64,000 bases of DNA from Duganella sp. CF458 (GTDB taxonomy: Bacteria > Pseudomonadota > Gammaproteobacteria > Burkholderiales > Burkholderiaceae_D), in contig NZ_FOOF01000001.1 in assembly GCF_900113115.1 (NCBI RefSeq), positions 124,001 to 188,000 on the forward strand. The letters are read 5' to 3'. A program made the position numbers and the translations under genes. The notes under the pieces are model-generated. The model had not been told where the DNA came from. It saw only the letters and a list, made by a program, of their open reading frames with translations, and made no database searches. Shown here piece by piece: positions 63,493 through 64,000 of the stretch (positions within the stretch are counted from its first letter, which is position 1; each line of letters starts with the position of its first letter).

Positions 63493-64000
63493 GCCTGGCT
63501 GGCGCGGCGCCGTAGCGCACCAGGGTGGCTTGCCACGCCTGATCGTGCTGCAGCGCGTGTACAGCGGCCGCCACGCGCTGCGCCGTACCGGACGGCAAGC
63601 GCGGCGACAGCAGGACATGGCGCAGGAAATCGCCGCCCGGTTCCGGCGTCGCCACCAGTTGCTGCAATTCGGACGAGTTCTCCGCCAGCGCGCGAAAATG
63701 CAGGCGGTTCACCACCGTAAAATCAATGCGGCCGGCGATCAGCTTGCGCAGGTTGTTCATTTCATCCCCCACTTCGTCGACGTGCAGTTCCCCGCGGCGG
63801 CCCATGTCGCCCAGGAAGCGGTAGACGTGGCCGCGCACGGCGCCAAACCGCATTCCGCGCAGCGAGGCCGGCATCGGGCCGGCGGGGACACTCCCGGCCT
63901 TGAACACCAGCACATTATGGTCGGCGAACAAAGGCGCGCTCCAACCGTAGCGGCTGGCCAGCGGCTCCTTGAGGAAAGTCGGCGACAGGAACAGTGCAAT
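63479..64000 (-). CDS. Periplasmic substrate-binding-like protein (5' end outside window)
   Basis: About 173 residues are visible, with no start inside the window; the reading frame runs through 64000. It reads IALFLSPTFLKEPLASRYGW, then LRGMRFGAVRGHVYRFLGDM and VDEVGDEMNNLRKLIAGRID with FTVVNRLHF, the pattern of family-3 solute-binding proteins (a hinge crossing, then an Asp-containing strand and a domain 2 end). Whether it serves an ABC transporter or is a stand-alone sensor cannot be told. Overlaps the rng end tail to tail. Confidence 0.65.
   Translation of the reverse strand: MALFLSPTFLKEPLASRYGWSAPLFADHNVLVFKAGSVPAGPMPASLRGMRFGAVRGHVYRFLGDMGRRGELHVDEVGDEMNNLRKLIAGRIDFTVVNRLHFRALAENSSELQQLVATPEPGGDFLRHVLLSPRLPSGTAQRVAAAVHALQHDQAWQATLVRYGAAPARPTSG

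Noticed and set aside
1..64000. CRISPR arrays, rRNA genes, insertion sequences or phage genes
   Set aside because: I saw no regularly spaced repeats, no rRNA segments and no transposase, integrase or phage structural genes in the window.

Overview
The window is high-GC bacterial chromosome, most likely from a betaproteobacterium of the Burkholderiales, family Oxalobacteraceae (Massilia, Duganella or Janthinobacterium type). This is inferred from the yebC-purD-hemF-nadD-rsfS-rlmH-maf-rng block, the PEP-CTERM protein with a sigma-54 promoter, and the overall protein style; no 16S gene is present to confirm it.

Region 1 (1-22.1 kb, minus strand) is a catecholate siderophore locus of 14 genes reading in one direction from a single promoter overlapped by a Fur box at 22.11 kb. 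In transcription order it encodes a TonB-dependent receptor, EntC, EntE, EntB, EntA, an RND exporter pair, DUF3325 and DUF3649 membrane proteins, a PepSY-TM protein, a Fes-type esterase, an MbtH protein, a 2395-residue two-module NRPS and an EntS-type exporter cut by the window edge. Neighbouring genes mostly overlap (often ATGA) or lie within about 20 bases. The NRPS is C-A-T-C-A-T-TE. Its second A domain has the EntF serine code; its first has acidic residues that suggest a cationic amino acid. The expected product is therefore a DHB-(cationic residue)-Ser oligomer rather than enterobactin.

Region 2 (22.2-25.1 kb) has a LysR regulator and two divergent secreted alpha/beta-hydrolase paralogues. 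Region 3 (25.2-35.7 kb) is a type VI secretion effector island: vgrG, a DUF1795 (Eag-type) chaperone, a prePAAR/PAAR-Rhs effector with a GHH-type nuclease-like tip, then a lower-GC series of small immunity-like genes including a decayed duplicate of the first one. It ends before a tRNA-Thr(CGT).

Region 4 (35.8-41.8 kb) has fbp, pepN, a DUF4136 lipoprotein and a membrane-anchored C13 peptidase. Region 5 (41.8-48.7 kb, minus) is a compact envelope-polysaccharide-like operon: sterol desaturase-family protein, BcsA-like GT2, bactofilin-like protein, UDP-GlcNAc 2-epimerase, YaiO-type barrel, multi-pass membrane protein and a hydrolase. Region 6 (48.7-56.3 kb, minus) holds a PEP-CTERM protein with a sigma-54 promoter, a 42-residue membrane protein, quinone oxidoreductase, a secreted hydrolase, methylglyoxal synthase, an EamA transporter and an unusual PhoD-type phosphatase.

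Region 7 (56.5-63.5 kb, plus) is housekeeping: yebC, purD, hemF, nadD, rsfS, rlmH, maf, rng, with a pair of REP-like palindromes between purD and hemF. The window ends in a partial periplasmic substrate-binding-like gene. No stretch longer than 300 bases is left without a gene.
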